Source: Acidobacterium sp. S8
GTDB taxonomy: Bacteria > Acidobacteriota > Terriglobia > Terriglobales > Acidobacteriaceae
Assembly (NCBI RefSeq): GCF_009765985.1
Contig: NZ_LMUM01000028.1
Location: forward strand, 37,457-101,456
DNA: 64,000 bases
Direction of reading: 5' to 3'
Shown: positions 53,887-61,717 of the stretch, piece after piece
Position numbering within the stretch: the first letter of the stretch is position 1
Layout of the letters: each line of letters starts with the position of its first letter
Position numbers and translations under genes: made by a program
The notes under the pieces: model-generated
Databases searched by the model: none
Seen by the model: only the letters and a program-made list of their open reading frames with translations
What the model was told of the DNA's origin: nothing

Positions 53887-54503
53887 GTGCGCGCAAGCGC
53901 CTTGGAATTCTTCTTTCCGGGCGCGGCTCAAATTTTGTTGCCATCGCTGACGCTATCTCGGGTGGCAAATTACCGGGAGCCGAAATCGCAGTCGTCATCT
54001 CGAATAAAGCCGATGCCCCTGGGCTTGCGGCGGCACGCGAACGAGGCCTGAATGCAGTTGCGATCGAAGCCGGCGGGCGCAAACGCGCAGAGCATGATGC
54101 TGCAATCATTGCTTGTCTGCGCGAGCACAGCGTAGATCTGATCTGCCTTGCGGGCTACATGCGCCTGCTCTCGCCGGAATTTGTATCCAGCTTTCCGCAG
54201 CGCATCCTGAATATTCATCCTTCATTGCTGCCTGCGTTTCCTGGCCTTGACGCTCAGCGACAGTCTCTTGCTTATGGAGTCAAAGTCGCAGGCTGCACTG
54301 TGCATTTCGTCGATGAGCAGCTCGATCATGGGGTCATCATTCTGCAGAAGACTGTACCGGTAGTCGATACTGACGATGAACACACGCTAGCCGCTCGCAT
54401 TCTCGAACAGGAGCATGTTGCCTATGCCGAGGCCATCGCACGTGTACTCTCCAATAAGTACAGGATTGTTGGACGTCGGTATCTTCCGGTAAGCGAGACG
54501 TGA
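53883..54503 (+). CDS. purN: Phosphoribosylglycinamide formyltransferase
   Basis: Folate-dependent GAR transformylase of 206 residues, third step of purine synthesis. LLSGRGSNF phosphate loop, catalytic NIHPSLLPAFPG (N, H) and HFVDEQLDHGVI with the aspartate. GTG start overlapping the purM stop. Ends about 100 bases before tRNA-Pro. Confidence 0.97.
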   Translation: MSARKRLGILLSGRGSNFVAIADAISGGKLPGAEIAVVISNKADAPGLAAARERGLNAVAIEAGGRKRAEHDAAIIACLREHSVDLICLAGYMRLLSPEFVSSFPQRILNIHPSLLPAFPGLDAQRQSLAYGVKVAGCTVHFVDEQLDHGVIILQKTVPVVDTDDEHTLAARILEQEHVAYAEAIARVLSNKYRIVGRRYLPVSET

Positions 54504-54604
54504 TGCACTTCTGAAGTAAATCTTCTGATAAACTGGATGAAGTTCGCGCAATAAAGAAAGGCGCTCACCAGGACGCTTTTCGCGCTGACTGTCTGCCACA
54601 CGTT

Positions 54605-54681
54605 CGGGGAGTGGCTCAGCCTGGTAGAGCACCTGGTTCGGGACCAGGGGGTCGGAGGTTCGAATCCTCTCTCCCCGACCA
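54605..54681 (+). tRNA. tRNA-Pro (anticodon CGG), integration target
   Basis: 77 nt with encoded CCA. The acceptor stem CGGGGAG/CTCCCCG, anticodon stem CCTGG/CCAGG and loop TTCGGGA give anticodon CGG; the T-arm is GGAGG TTCGAAT CCTCT. An integrase gene ends 25 bases after it, so its 3' half is the likely attachment core. Confidence 0.97.
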
Positions 54682-54705
54682 TCTTTCGTGTTTAAATTCA
54701 ATAAC

Positions 54706-55953
54706 TTACGCCAACTTGGGACGTTTGATGTCACTAAATGTCACTAGCGCTCCCTTGGAACTCCCATTCTCTGCCGGTTTTCTCGTCCTCGAAATGATGC
54801 CGGAAGTGACTCCATTCCAAGCCAGAGAAGCGGTCATATCGTCGTCCTTCATTACGTGCGCATAGACATTCAAAGTGATCTGGCTGTTCGCGTGACCGAG
54901 CCTTCTACTCACAATCGGGAGAGGCACTTTTTCGCTCAACATCGTTGACGCGTTTAGGTGTCTCAGCTTGTGCAGTGATCCCTTGACGCCAGCCTCTCTC
55001 ATGAAGGCGCTGATGCGATTGGTGACCTGATTGGGCTGGTAGTAGTCGCCCTCGGGAGTCGGAAACACCAGATTGTTGTTTTGGTAGTCTTCGCCGTACA
55101 TCTCTTTTTCGAGCTCGAGCTGTTCACGATGTTCACGCAGGATGGTGAGCGTATCTTCTGAAATTCGGAACGACCGGCTCTTCCTCGACTTCGGAGTTTT
55201 GATTTCCCGTCCGACGTTTGTCTGCGAAAGCGCCTTCGAGATGGTGACCATTCCTGTCTCGAGGTCGATATCAGACCACTTGAGCGCCAGCTGCTCACCG
55301 CGCCGGCAACCAGTGTCAGCAGCGAACACGCAGAATGCGTAGTATCGAGTGCCGCGGATTCGCTGCAAGAGTCTTTCGAAATCCTCGAGCTGCAGAATCT
55401 CGACTTCCTTCCTGTGTGCGGCGGGTCGGTCGACATCCTCCATCGGGTTGCTCTCGATCAGTTTCCATCGTCTCGCCTTATCGAGACACTGCGAAATAAG
55501 AGCACCTATCTCGCGCACACTCTTCGGTGACAGCGGCCTGCCCTTGGGATGATCCTTCGTTTTGATTCCGCCTCTCGTCAGCAACGTGTGCAGGTCCTGC
55601 TCAATGCGCTGCGGAGTGAGCTTCTGCATGGGTACATCGCCGAACATGCGGATGGCGTAGCCAGCACGTTTCGCGTTCTGTTCCGCGGTCATATTGCCCC
55701 AGTGAGCAGCGCCGTGTTGCTTCAGCCATGACGTGAAAAATGATTCGAACGTTCGCGAGTCACTCTGGACAGTGTGACCCTTTTCGAAAGTGGCAATCGC
55801 TTCGCGCATCTTTGCTTCTGCTTCATGTTCGGTCGTGAATCCGCTGCGCACAACCTGCTTGCGCTTGCCTTCGCGGTCCCGGCCGACGTTGATCACATAC
55901 GCCCACGAAATGCGCTTGCCTTTTAACTTGGTTTTTCTGATTGAGCCTTTCAC
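54706..55953 (-). CDS. int: Tyrosine recombinase integrase
   Basis: Integrase of 415 residues from GTG 55953, which overlaps the repressor stop (GTGA). An AP2-like arm-binding N-terminus is followed by a SAM-like core domain (about 65-165) and a catalytic domain with R217 (DTGCRRGEQLALKW), H328 and R331 (HKLRH), H354 (RLGHANSQITL) and nucleophile Y364 (NVYAH). Its 3' end faces the tRNA attachment site. Mediates insertion and excision of the element. Confidence 0.96.
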   Translation of the reverse strand: MKGSIRKTKLKGKRISWAYVINVGRDREGKRKQVVRSGFTTEHEAEAKMREAIATFEKGHTVQSDSRTFESFFTSWLKQHGAAHWGNMTAEQNAKRAGYAIRMFGDVPMQKLTPQRIEQDLHTLLTRGGIKTKDHPKGRPLSPKSVREIGALISQCLDKARRWKLIESNPMEDVDRPAAHRKEVEILQLEDFERLLQRIRGTRYYAFCVFAADTGCRRGEQLALKWSDIDLETGMVTISKALSQTNVGREIKTPKSRKSRSFRISEDTLTILREHREQLELEKEMYGEDYQNNNLVFPTPEGDYYQPNQVTNRISAFMREAGVKGSLHKLRHLNASTMLSEKVPLPIVSRRLGHANSQITLNVYAHVMKDDDMTASLAWNGVTSGIISRTRKPAENGSSKGALVTFSDIKRPKLA

Positions 55954-56525
55954 TTCTTCGTTCCTTTCTTTTTGGTTTTGCCGATGGCCTTCTGAGTTGG
56001 GACGCCATGCGCTACAGCGGCCGTCATAGCGTTCGTGAGCTTGTGGACGATGGGGTTCGGAATACAACGTTGTGCGAAGTCTCCGATAGAGTCCAACAGC
56101 TCATCGGCAGCCTTGCTGATCTTCGGATCGCCCGAATAGTCGAAAGCGCCCAGCACCAGCAACGCGCGCTGCATAAACAGCAGCTGTTTCTGTCCTTCGA
56201 GCTTCTTGACCACGTAGCCGTGCTCAATTCTGCTTTCTGTCTTTGGGACCATGATCAGTTCGCCGCCGAGTTTCTTCGAGAACTCTTCCACGTAAATTGC
56301 TAGAAACTTCGCACCCAGGTCGGGCCGACCGTTTTCGTCTGCGACCTTCGAGAGACGCAGCAGCACATCCCCTTCCGGCGGAGTGATGGTTTCGTATCGC
56401 GCTATCGTACTGATGGCCGTCTTCAATACCTCGACAGCGAATCTCTGTTGCGTCATGCCCATATGTTTTCTTAGCTGGACAAGCGCTTTACTTGTGGCGT
56501 TTCGTTCCTTGTCGTCGTATGTCAT
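55950..56525 (-). CDS. XRE-type helix-turn-helix regulator (element repressor candidate)
   Basis: Protein of 191 residues with an N-terminal XRE domain (about 12-48, LRKHMGMTQQRFAVEVLKTA then ISTIARYE) and a larger C-terminal helical region for oligomerisation or effector binding, with a lysine-rich tail. ATG 56525. It sits between int and the divergent AlpA-like gene next to the palindrome at 56550, the position of Stl in phage satellites or CI in phages. Confidence 0.82.
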   Translation of the reverse strand: MTYDDKERNATSKALVQLRKHMGMTQQRFAVEVLKTAISTIARYETITPPEGDVLLRLSKVADENGRPDLGAKFLAIYVEEFSKKLGGELIMVPKTESRIEHGYVVKKLEGQKQLLFMQRALLVLGAFDYSGDPKISKAADELLDSIGDFAQRCIPNPIVHKLTNAMTAAVAHGVPTQKAIGKTKKKGTKK

Positions 56526-56549
56526 ACAGGCACATAATAGCACCGAAAG

Positions 56550-56586
56550 AAATAGCTTGTAGTGAAATACTATTTCATGCTATTTT
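56550..56586. promoter_or_regulatory. Operator/promoter between repressor and AlpA-like gene
   Basis: Nested inverted repeats: inner TGAAATA C TATTTCA (56563-56577, perfect) and outer AAATAGC (56550) with GCTATTT (56579). TTGTAG (56557) and TATTTT (56581) could be a rightward promoter spaced by 18 bases, so the palindrome covers it. Probable binding site of the adjacent XRE protein. Confidence 0.6.
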
Positions 56587-56619
56587 TTATTCCGACTTCA
56601 ATGAAGGAGGGTCCGGTCG

Positions 56620-56877
56620 ATGAAAGCCCGTCAAGATGACAAGGTAAGAGCAACCCTAAAAATTTCCGAGGCCGCTTTGATTGCGGGTACTGGCGAGAAG
56701 GCAATTCGGAAGGGTATCGAAGACGGTTCGATTCCACATCTACGCTTTGGCCGGAACATTCTGATTCCGAGATCAGCCTTCATGCGTTGGCTCGACAATC
56801 CCGGCGCAGTGAACGGCATTCAACCACGGATCACCAAAAAGACGGCAATGATCGATCAGCCGATTTCGTCACAGTAG
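56620..56877 (+). CDS. AlpA/excisionase-like helix-turn-helix protein
   Basis: Protein of 85 residues with a winged MerR/excisionase fold of HTH_17 type: LKISEAALIAGTGEKAIRKG, then IPHLRFGRNILIPRSAFMRW and LD. Strong AAGGAGGG site before the ATG. First rightward gene of the element and adjacent to the repressor, the usual place for a recombination directionality factor or AlpA activator. Confidence 0.85.
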   Translation: MKARQDDKVRATLKISEAALIAGTGEKAIRKGIEDGSIPHLRFGRNILIPRSAFMRWLDNPGAVNGIQPRITKKTAMIDQPISSQ

Positions 56878-56944
56878 ACGCACATGAAAAAGCCGTCGGC
56901 ATAACCCGGCGGCTTAGTCACTTCACTTGTTTGGGAGTGAAAGT

Positions 56945-57025
56945 ATGAACCCTGCATCCACGATACGCCGCTTCCACGCGCCGCGCTGCAAAAAAATCGG
57001 TGAGCAGCTGAGGGTGGCATCGTGA
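56945..57025 (+). CDS. 26-residue leader peptide coupled to the replication gene
   Basis: Short frame MNPASTIRRFHAPRCKKIGE... of 26 residues. GGGAG lies 9 bases before its ATG and its stop overlaps the GTG start of the next gene as GTGA. A hairpin AAGCCGTCGG/CCGGCGGCTT (56890-56914) precedes it. Too short to classify; the coupling is the main evidence. Confidence 0.5.
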   Translation: MNPASTIRRFHAPRCKKIGEQLRVAS

Positions 57026-57909
57026 GCCGCTCCGCCGTGGAAGTCCTGCTTGACGCCGACTGCTCTTCTGTTGAGAAGCTGGTGCTGCTTGCCATCGCTC
57101 GTCATGGACGAGGAACCGACGGCAGCGGAGGCTATCCCAGCGTGCGGCGCATCGCGAAGATGGCCGGAGTCAGCCGCTCCACCGTGAAGCGCACTGTGGA
57201 CTCACTTCGCGCCAAGAAGTGGCTCTCGTGGAGTTCTGGCAATGCACGAGAGAACAAAGCTAATACATACACTCTCCACCTCGACGCGATCCCGATGCTG
57301 CCCAACCTGTGGCGATCACCTGTACCCACTATAGGTACAGCCCTGTACTCACCACAGGTACAGCCCTATGCCCACCATCGGCCTAGCCCTATATCCACCA
57401 TCGGTATAGGCCTGTACCCATCAGAGGCCAAACCTGTACCCACCATGGGTACTCAAGCAAGTACTGAAGCAAGAGATAAAGACGACGACACGCGCGCGAG
57501 AGATGAACTGTCGTCGTCGTCGTCCTGTTTGTCTTTTTCTCTTAAAAGCGCTCAGGAGTTCTGGAACGCTCATCGCGGAGAGATGGAAAAGAGTGAAGAG
57601 CTCAGCCCGCATGACCAGCGCATGTTCGTAGCCCGAGTGAGAGAAGGGCTTACGCAGGATCTTTTTCGGGCCGTCGTTCTCCAGATGGCCGCCACGCCGC
57701 ATTTCTGCGGCGAAACGACCGGATACCTGGGCAAGTTCGCGTGGCTGCTCAAAACGCATAAGGAAACCGGCAAGGGAAATTTTCGTCATGTTTTGAAAGG
57801 CGACTACGAGCCGCGTTCCTCGAAGAAACTGTCGACCGTAACAGTCACGAAGGAAGCGCCGTCTTACAAGCGCTTTGCAGCAAACGGAGAAGACAGGAAG
57901 CCACAATGA
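57022..57909 (+). CDS. Replication initiator-like protein with HTH domain
   Basis: Protein of 295 residues. The winged helix near 15-90 (SVEKLVLLAIARHGRG, PSVRRIAKMAGVSRSTVKRT) is the HTH_36 type of phage and plasmid replication proteins. A proline-rich middle part (about 95-150) is coded by six iteron-like DNA repeats, and a C-terminal domain (about 175-290, AQEFWNAHRGEMEKSEEL, YLGKFAWLLKTHKE) resembles phage replication proteins with a helicase-loading role. GTG start coupled to the 26-residue leader. Compare lambda O, whose gene also contains ori. Confidence 0.75.
   Translation: MSRSAVEVLLDADCSSVEKLVLLAIARHGRGTDGSGGYPSVRRIAKMAGVSRSTVKRTVDSLRAKKWLSWSSGNARENKANTYTLHLDAIPMLPNLWRSPVPTIGTALYSPQVQPYAHHRPSPISTIGIGLYPSEAKPVPTMGTQASTEARDKDDDTRARDELSSSSSCLSFSLKSAQEFWNAHRGEMEKSEELSPHDQRMFVARVREGLTQDLFRAVVLQMAATPHFCGETTGYLGKFAWLLKTHKETGKGNFRHVLKGDYEPRSSKKLSTVTVTKEAPSYKRFAANGEDRKPQ
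57319..57454 (+). repeat. Six iteron-like repeats inside the replication gene (probable ori)
   Basis: Units at 57319, 57342, 57365, 57388 (23 bases each) and 57411, 57433 (22 bases). The best-conserved frame is CCTGTACCCACNATNGGTACAG, itself an imperfect inverted repeat. The period is not a multiple of three, so the encoded residues do not repeat in phase, showing selection on DNA rather than protein. Placement inside a replication protein gene suggests an origin bound by that protein. Confidence 0.75.
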
Positions 57910-58136
57910 CGGACCTAGAGCGCATCGAAGCACGTCTCGCTGAAGACGCTCGCAGGCTTGAACGCTGTGCCGCGATCGAAGCAGCCATCGATGCGATTGC
58001 AGACCGGCATCCTGGGCTGCCATTGCTTGAGCTTGCCGAGAAGCTGCCGGCAGATGAAGGCGAGCGGTTGTTGCAGATGATCGATGAATTGGAGATTTGG
58101 AGCAGCGAGACACGCGCGGTCGGGGTGCAGCGATGA
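57906..58136 (+). CDS. Small acidic helical element protein
   Basis: Protein of 76 residues (MTDLERIEARLAEDARRLER), fully helical and charged, with ATGA overlap to the replication gene and again to the next gene. Unknown function; tight coupling suggests an accessory of replication. Confidence 0.65.
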   Translation: MTDLERIEARLAEDARRLERCAAIEAAIDAIADRHPGLPLLELAEKLPADEGERLLQMIDELEIWSSETRAVGVQR

Positions 58137-58461
58137 GCGCGACCGAAATGCTGCCGCTGATCGAGCAGGAAGCAGCAGAGCGACAAGCTGCGACTCGCGC
58201 GAAGCCGGGAGAGAAGGTCGGCACCAAGGCTACCCAAAAAGTTGGGGAACCTTTTAGTCCTGATCGGCACGAGCGCGAGGCAGCAGCCGCAGCGGCAGCG
58301 ATCACTGGCACGAATCGCCAACACGGGAAAGAGGGCGGTCGCGGTCGCCCGAAAACGGTTACTCAAAAAGTTGAGTCACCGTTTAGTCCTAATCGCAACG
58401 AGACGACGGCAGCAGCGGAAGCGGCAGCGCGGTGACACGCGCGGTCGAGGTGCAGCGATGA
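58109..58461 (+). repeat. 28-base direct repeats flanking the 58133-58435 gene
   Basis: GACACGCGCGGTCGGGGTGC continuing to 58136 and its 27/28 copy at 58434-58461 contain the start sites of two successive genes. Inside, a 42-base imperfect repeat (58232-58273 and 58361-58402, about 34 matches) encodes two TQKVxxPFSPxR motifs. Confidence 0.65.
58133..58435 (+). CDS. Alanine-rich element protein with two TQKV..PFSP motifs
   Basis: Protein of 100 residues, low complexity (A, E, R), with TQKVGEPFSPDRHE and TQKVESPFSPNRNE as duplicated motifs. Starts ATGA-coupled to the previous gene. Lies between the 28-base direct repeats. The duplicated motif looks like a short binding peptide for a partner. 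No family recognised. Confidence 0.55.
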   Translation: MSATEMLPLIEQEAAERQAATRAKPGEKVGTKATQKVGEPFSPDRHEREAAAAAAAITGTNRQHGKEGGRGRPKTVTQKVESPFSPNRNETTAAAEAAAR

Positions 58462-59393
58462 ATGATATCCAAGCGCATGACTACGGGATGCCGGTACATC
58501 CGGTGTGTGACCTACTTCCGCTTATGGATGAGGTAGCGCTTACTCGACTTCGTGACGATATTCGCGAGAAAGGCGTTGTTGTTCCCATCGTTGTTCATGC
58601 AGAACAACTAATTGACGGGCGCAATCGAGTCTTAGCATGTAAGGCACTCAACCTCACGCCGCCGCAGGTTGAATGGCGTTCTATCTATCACGGCGACCTG
58701 ACGGTTACTGACTGGATCGAATCAGTCAATGAAAAGCGCCGCGACCTAACGCAAGATCAGCACATCACTTTTGTCATTGCAGCGCGGCTTCATAAAGAAA
58801 CCGAAGCGGCGAAACTAAACCAGGTCGTGGCTGGCAAAGTACACGGTGGACCAAAGACAAAGCGGGTTGTGACCAATCGATCACAAGCCGTTCCGAAGCC
58901 GCAACGCGCACCAGCAGTCCGCACGAAGTTAGCCAAAGAACTAGGCGTCTCTGAACGCAAAGTGCAGCAGGTTCTGACTGTCGATAAGAAGCAGCCAGAG
59001 TTACTGAAGGAAGTTATCAGGGGCAAGGTGTCATTGCGCGAAGCCGCAAAGCAGGTGAGCGGTCCGTCGCCGAAGAAAAGGCTATCGACGCCGCGCATTA
59101 CTTCAACACCGAACGCGCTGTGCACGAATTGCAGGCTAGCGCTGGAGGAGTTCCAGCGAGAACTACGATCAATTGTTCAATTTATCTCCGACTTGCGAAA
59201 GGAGCTTACTAGGAAGAGAAAAGCAAGCAATGTACGCCGGAATGCGCGCATCTGGTATCCGGACAACGTCAACAAAGACGATCTGGTGAAGATAATCGAC
59301 TGGTTCGAGAACGAACTGGACGTCCTAACTAGCGCCGCCGGAAGGAGCACAACGACACGAAACAAAAGCGTCCATGGAATCCAGAGCAAGTGA
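58458..59393 (+). CDS. ParB-like protein
   Basis: Protein of 311 residues from ATG 58458. The N-terminal ParB/Srx fold has LIDGRNRVLACKAL (DGRNR at 53-57). A helix-turn-helix follows at LAKELGVSERKVQQVLTVDK, then a basic region with CTNC and a C-terminal helix pair. Phages and satellites use such proteins as partition or transcription regulators. An upstream in-frame extension to 58242 is probably not translated. Confidence 0.8.
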   Translation: MNDIQAHDYGMPVHPVCDLLPLMDEVALTRLRDDIREKGVVVPIVVHAEQLIDGRNRVLACKALNLTPPQVEWRSIYHGDLTVTDWIESVNEKRRDLTQDQHITFVIAARLHKETEAAKLNQVVAGKVHGGPKTKRVVTNRSQAVPKPQRAPAVRTKLAKELGVSERKVQQVLTVDKKQPELLKEVIRGKVSLREAAKQVSGPSPKKRLSTPRITSTPNALCTNCRLALEEFQRELRSIVQFISDLRKELTRKRKASNVRRNARIWYPDNVNKDDLVKIIDWFENELDVLTSAAGRSTTTRNKSVHGIQSK

Positions 59394-59528
59394 TCAAGCT
59401 CGAGCTAGTAGAGATTCAAGATTGGATCGAGGGAGAGCTTAAGAAGCTGATCAACAGATGACTGCTGCGGTTGGTCGAGCGTAGCAGCCACCGTGAACGC
59501 AATCATCGACCGAAAGGAGGACACCCAT

Positions 59529-59654
59529 ATGCTTTCGATCAGCAGGCAAAGCAGGGGGGGAGGGTACCTCAAATCTCTAAGGACCGACCCCCGGAACCAC
59601 AACGGCACCCGCGTACGAAAAATCGCAAGTTTTAGAGTTTTTCTGAAAAAATAG
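59529..59654 (+). CDS. Possible 41-residue protein with strong ribosome binding site
   Basis: ATG 59529 is preceded by AAAGGAGG at 8 bases. MLSISRQSRGGGYLKSLRTD... runs 41 residues to a TAG at 59652 and crosses a 7-G run (59554-59560) where length variation would change the frame. Product not recognised. The remaining part of the 283-base gap before the Phd gene shows nothing else. Confidence 0.35.
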   Translation: MLSISRQSRGGGYLKSLRTDPRNHNGTRVRKIASFRVFLKK

Positions 59655-59676
59655 CCAGTTTTTGACGAGGTTTTGA

Positions 59677-59880
59677 ATGCGAATCGGCGTTGCAGAAGCG
59701 CGGAATCAGTTTTCGAAGTTGCTAAAGCGTGCTGCGAGAGGCGAACCGATCATAATCACGAAGCATGGCCGGGCAATTATCCGGCTGCGTGGATTTCCGA
59801 AGCGGACCGACGAAAGTCTCGATCCGATCGCAAAGTTGATTGCCGACATTCTTGAAGGAGATGCCCGACATGGAAAATGA
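59677..59880 (+). CDS. Orphan Phd-family antitoxin-like protein
   Basis: Protein of 67 residues: MRIGVAEARNQFSKLLKRAA, then GEPIIITKHGRAIIRLRGFP, the Phd/YefM fold in full. No toxin gene adjoins (the next products are a coiled-coil and unknown proteins), so it is an orphan, perhaps an anti-toxin decoy or a transcription regulator. Confidence 0.8.
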   Translation: MRIGVAEARNQFSKLLKRAARGEPIIITKHGRAIIRLRGFPKRTDESLDPIAKLIADILEGDARHGK

Positions 59881-60124
59881 AAACACCAATCCTGAACAGC
59901 AGCAGCCACAGCAGGTGGTTGTGAGCGCCGAACAGTTAGACCTTTGGAATCGGCTCTTGATGGCAATGAGCACAACCGTGCGTGATTTGCGCTCGGATGT
60001 GGCCGCGCACGAACAGAAGTCAATCGCACACGAACAGCGCATCGCCAGCTTGGAAGATATGCTGCTGAAGCTCACAAGCAACCCGGAGGAACGTAACCCG
60101 CCGGACCGGGCAAAGATGAACTGA
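59870..60124 (+). CDS. Coiled-coil element protein
   Basis: Protein of 84 residues from ATG 59870 (GAAGGAG 8 bases before; starts at 59840 or 59861 are possible). Q-rich start followed by a coiled coil LDLWNRLLMAMSTTVRDLRS and IASLEDMLLKLT. Overlaps the Phd stop. Unknown. Confidence 0.55.
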   Translation: MENENTNPEQQQPQQVVVSAEQLDLWNRLLMAMSTTVRDLRSDVAAHEQKSIAHEQRIASLEDMLLKLTSNPEERNPPDRAKMN

Positions 60125-60133
60125 GAGAAGCCC

Positions 60134-60364
60134 ATGGCTACCTACTACGACCGAAGGATTGCTGCCTTCACTGCTCACGCGGGACTCATTGAAGTGATGG
60201 CAGCGGATCTGCATCGCGAAGGTGAAGCGCTCGTCAATCTGTACCACGCTCTGCGGCTCGCCTTCCGCGAACGTTGCAATCGCGATTTCGATGATCGCGT
60301 CGACTCGTTCAACGAGGCCGATGAGCAGAGAGCTGACGAACTGCTGGAACTTTTGCCGGAGTAG
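60134..60364 (+). CDS. Small helical element protein
   Basis: Protein of 76 residues (TAHAGLIEVMAADLHREGEA), entirely helical and acidic. Sits directly before the capsid gene, a place where scaffold or small terminase genes occur, but no motif of either is visible. Confidence 0.55.
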   Translation: MATYYDRRIAAFTAHAGLIEVMAADLHREGEALVNLYHALRLAFRERCNRDFDDRVDSFNEADEQRADELLELLPE

Positions 60365-60499
60365 GGCGCATAATCTTCTCGACACTCCGTGTGCGACTCG
60401 TCTCAAAGACACTCGTCCTCGGATCCGTTGAATACCAACATTCACGCACACAGCCGCGACAAGCGCGCTTGTGAAATTCCTCCTCAGGAGTGTCACCCA

Positions 60500-61699
60500 A
60501 TGGAAACAGAACTTAAGTCAGCAATTACCGGTCTCGATGGCAAGCTTGACGGGATCAGCGAGCGCGTCGACGGCATCGAGCAGAAGTTCGGCGGCTTTCA
60601 AAAGCAGGTCGATGCACTTGATCTGACACTGCAAGCCTCGCAGCGTCTGGTGTCACCACTCGCCAACGGCAGCGCGTTCCGGAAAGCGATGGAGGACTGC
60701 GATAGCCTGAGACGCCTCCAGCACGACAAGAGCGGCAAGGCCGTTCTTCAATTCAAAGACGTTGCGATGCAGGAGTTTTTGCAGCGCAAGGCGACCCTCA
60801 CTGAGACGGCGCTCGGCGCGATGACGACCGGCGTTATGCCAATCGACAGATCGCCAGGGATCACGCCGGAAGCTCGACAGGCCTTAACAATTCGCGATCT
60901 GCTCTATAGCGCGCCGACCAGCATGCAAATCGTCGACTACGTGCATGTTGCTCCTCCGCTGCCGCAGCTTGCTTCGCCAGTTCCTGAAGCGAGCTTGAAA
61001 CCTGAAAACGCATTCAACTTCGTTTCAGGGAGCGAACGAGTCAAGCTGCTTGCGACATGGCTTCCTGCTTCGAAACAGGTTCTTGATGATCTGGATGGGC
61101 TGATGGCATTCATCCAGAGCACACTGCCTTACTACGTTAACCTCTGCGAAGAGCTTGAGCTGCTTTCCGGTGATGGAACCGGCGAGCATTTGCATGGTTT
61201 GATTCCGCAAAGTACGGTATTCAACCCAAGTCTTCTGCCAACAACAGGCGCGACCGCGCTCGACACCATCGGCGCAGCCATTGGACAGATCGCCATCGCG
61301 AAGGAGTTGCCTCCGACGTTCGTTGTCCTGAATCCTGTCGATTGGACGAGCATGCGGCTTTTGAAAAACTCGTTTGGTCAATACATTCTCGGCGACCCGC
61401 AGACGGTTGTATCGCCGAGTCTGTTTGGCTTACAGGTGGTTAGCACCGTGTCCATTGCACAGCATACGTTTTTGGTCGGAAACGGTTCGCCGATTGCTTC
61501 AGAGATTCGCGACCGGATGGAAATGCAGGTCGAGATTTCGACAGAGCATCAGGATTTCTTTGTCAAAAACCTTGTCGCGATCAGGGCTGAAAAAAGACTG
61601 GCACTAATCGTAAAGCGTCCCGGTTCCTATGTCACCGGCTCGTTCGAAGGATTGTCGCTGAGCGCGCCGACGAACGGCAGCGGGTTTTCGCCGCGGTAG
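60500..61699 (+). CDS. HK97-fold major capsid protein
   Basis: Protein of 399 residues. The first about 95 residues form a coiled-coil delta (scaffold) domain (ELKSAITGLDGKLDGISERV, VDGIEQKFGG) removed by the protease in HK97-type phages. The rest is the HK97 fold: IRDLLYSAPTSMQIVDYVHV, PVPEASLKPENAFNF and the tail EISTEHQDFFVKNLVAIRAE. ATG 60500 follows AGGAG. The in-frame start at 60389 is less likely. Confidence 0.9.
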   Translation: METELKSAITGLDGKLDGISERVDGIEQKFGGFQKQVDALDLTLQASQRLVSPLANGSAFRKAMEDCDSLRRLQHDKSGKAVLQFKDVAMQEFLQRKATLTETALGAMTTGVMPIDRSPGITPEARQALTIRDLLYSAPTSMQIVDYVHVAPPLPQLASPVPEASLKPENAFNFVSGSERVKLLATWLPASKQVLDDLDGLMAFIQSTLPYYVNLCEELELLSGDGTGEHLHGLIPQSTVFNPSLLPTTGATALDTIGAAIGQIAIAKELPPTFVVLNPVDWTSMRLLKNSFGQYILGDPQTVVSPSLFGLQVVSTVSIAQHTFLVGNGSPIASEIRDRMEMQVEISTEHQDFFVKNLVAIRAEKRLALIVKRPGSYVTGSFEGLSLSAPTNGSGFSPR

Positions 61700-61717
61700 T
61701 GTCATGGGAGTTAGTTC

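Noticed and set aside
57319..57454. CRISPR array
   Set aside because: Repeats are contiguous, with no unique spacers, and lie inside a coding frame; no cas genes.
58242..58457. N-terminal extension of the ParB-like gene
   Set aside because: Overlaps the 58133 gene in another frame, lacks conservation, and ATG 58458 fits the family start.
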